NCBI GenBank assembly: GCA_030619425.1
Contig: JAUXBJ010000016.1
Coordinates: 1 to 12,866, forward strand
DNA: 12,866 bases
Origin: a bacterium
GTDB taxonomy: Bacteria; Zixibacteria; MSB-5A5; GN15; FEB-12
Reading direction: 5' to 3'
Every line of letters begins with the position of its first letter. Within the stretch, counting starts at the first letter, position 1. A program made the translations under genes and the position numbers. Below, in pieces: positions 12,638-12,866 of the stretch. The notes beneath the pieces were generated by a model. That model made no database searches. It was not told the DNA's origin and was given only the letters and a program-made list of their open reading frames with translations.

Positions 12638-12866
12638 ATGAAACGTTATCGACGCTGGAGCCTGGCGGTGGCCGTTCTCGCCTTATTGATTCCGGCTTAT
12701 TCGGTCTTTGGTGGTGATGGTGGCGAAGTAGACGTACCGTACTACGATCCTTACGACAATAACCCACCCGGTCCGCCGCCAAACTATAACCTAGTGGATT
12801 CCGGCTATTTCCTGGGTGTGCCGGACCTGCCGGATCTATTCACTAACGAGGTCGGCGGTTACTACA
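12638..12866 (+). CDS. Exported protein, N-terminal part only
   Basis: The frame stays open to the window end, so only about 76 residues are visible. A signal peptide (MKRYRRWSLAVAVLALLIPA, cleavage near YSVFG) is followed by a low-complexity mature start rich in Gly, Asp, Tyr, Asn and Pro (VPYYDPYDNNPPGPPPNYN). Three consecutive ATG codons occur at 12632, 12635 and 12638; the last is preferred because GGGG (12628-12631) then lies six bases before it. The function cannot be told from this part. It is probably secreted or outer-surface. Confidence 0.75.
   Translation, partial: MKRYRRWSLAVAVLALLIPAYSVFGGDGGEVDVPYYDPYDNNPPGPPPNYNLVDSGYFLGVPDLPDLFTNEVGGYY

Overview
The window looks like chromosomal DNA of an uncultured Gram-negative-type bacterium with moderately high GC. 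The mix of genes (a very large exported M16C peptidase, a lipoprotein built of Big_5 Ig-like modules, proteins with signal peptides and no cytoplasmic homologues) and the palindromic repeats between genes suggest the FCB superphylum, for example candidate Zixibacteria. That is inference from gene style; there is no rRNA or marker gene here to confirm it. Nothing indicates a phage, plasmid, insertion sequence or CRISPR array.

Layout. (1) 1-450: intergenic, with a 70-bp cloverleaf-like repeat, a 19-bp repeat and a good sigma70-type promoter. (2) 451-4041: secreted presequence-protease-like M16C metallopeptidase, a single-gene unit with a clean terminator at 4074-4101. (3) 4308-5177: LuxR-type regulator with a sensor domain, whose only well-placed start appears to be ATT. 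(4) 5321-6922: Ig-like-domain lipoprotein with a promoter just upstream that excludes the longer TTG start and leaves ATC as the best start. (5) 6923-7144: second copy of the 70-bp repeat. (6) 7145-7906, minus strand: YdfG-like short-chain dehydrogenase with its own promoter. (7) 7907-8505: long intergenic stretch with a possible small cysteine-containing ORF carrying an 8-codon tandem repeat, plus hairpins. (8) 8506-8652: 48-codon basic gene fitting a minimal ribbon-helix-helix fold, with a perfect palindrome over the next promoter. (9) 8782-9681: membrane-anchored M23 peptidase with terminator. (10) 9956-11998: operon of ECF sigma factor, overlapping zinc-binding transmembrane anti-sigma factor, and an exported protein of unknown function. 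(11) 11999-12637: a non-coding or decayed segment, then a strong promoter with a palindrome in its spacer driving a possible 50-aa ORF. (12) 12638-end: start of another exported protein, cut by the window edge.

Much of the content concerns the cell envelope: exported peptidase, Ig-like lipoprotein, M23 peptidase and an envelope-type sigma/anti-sigma switch. There is no classic defence or biosynthetic cluster. The least expected features are two genes whose best translation signals place AGGAG/GGAGG before ATT or ATC, several short genes below usual size cut-offs with good ribosome binding sites, and paired repeats showing compensatory base changes.
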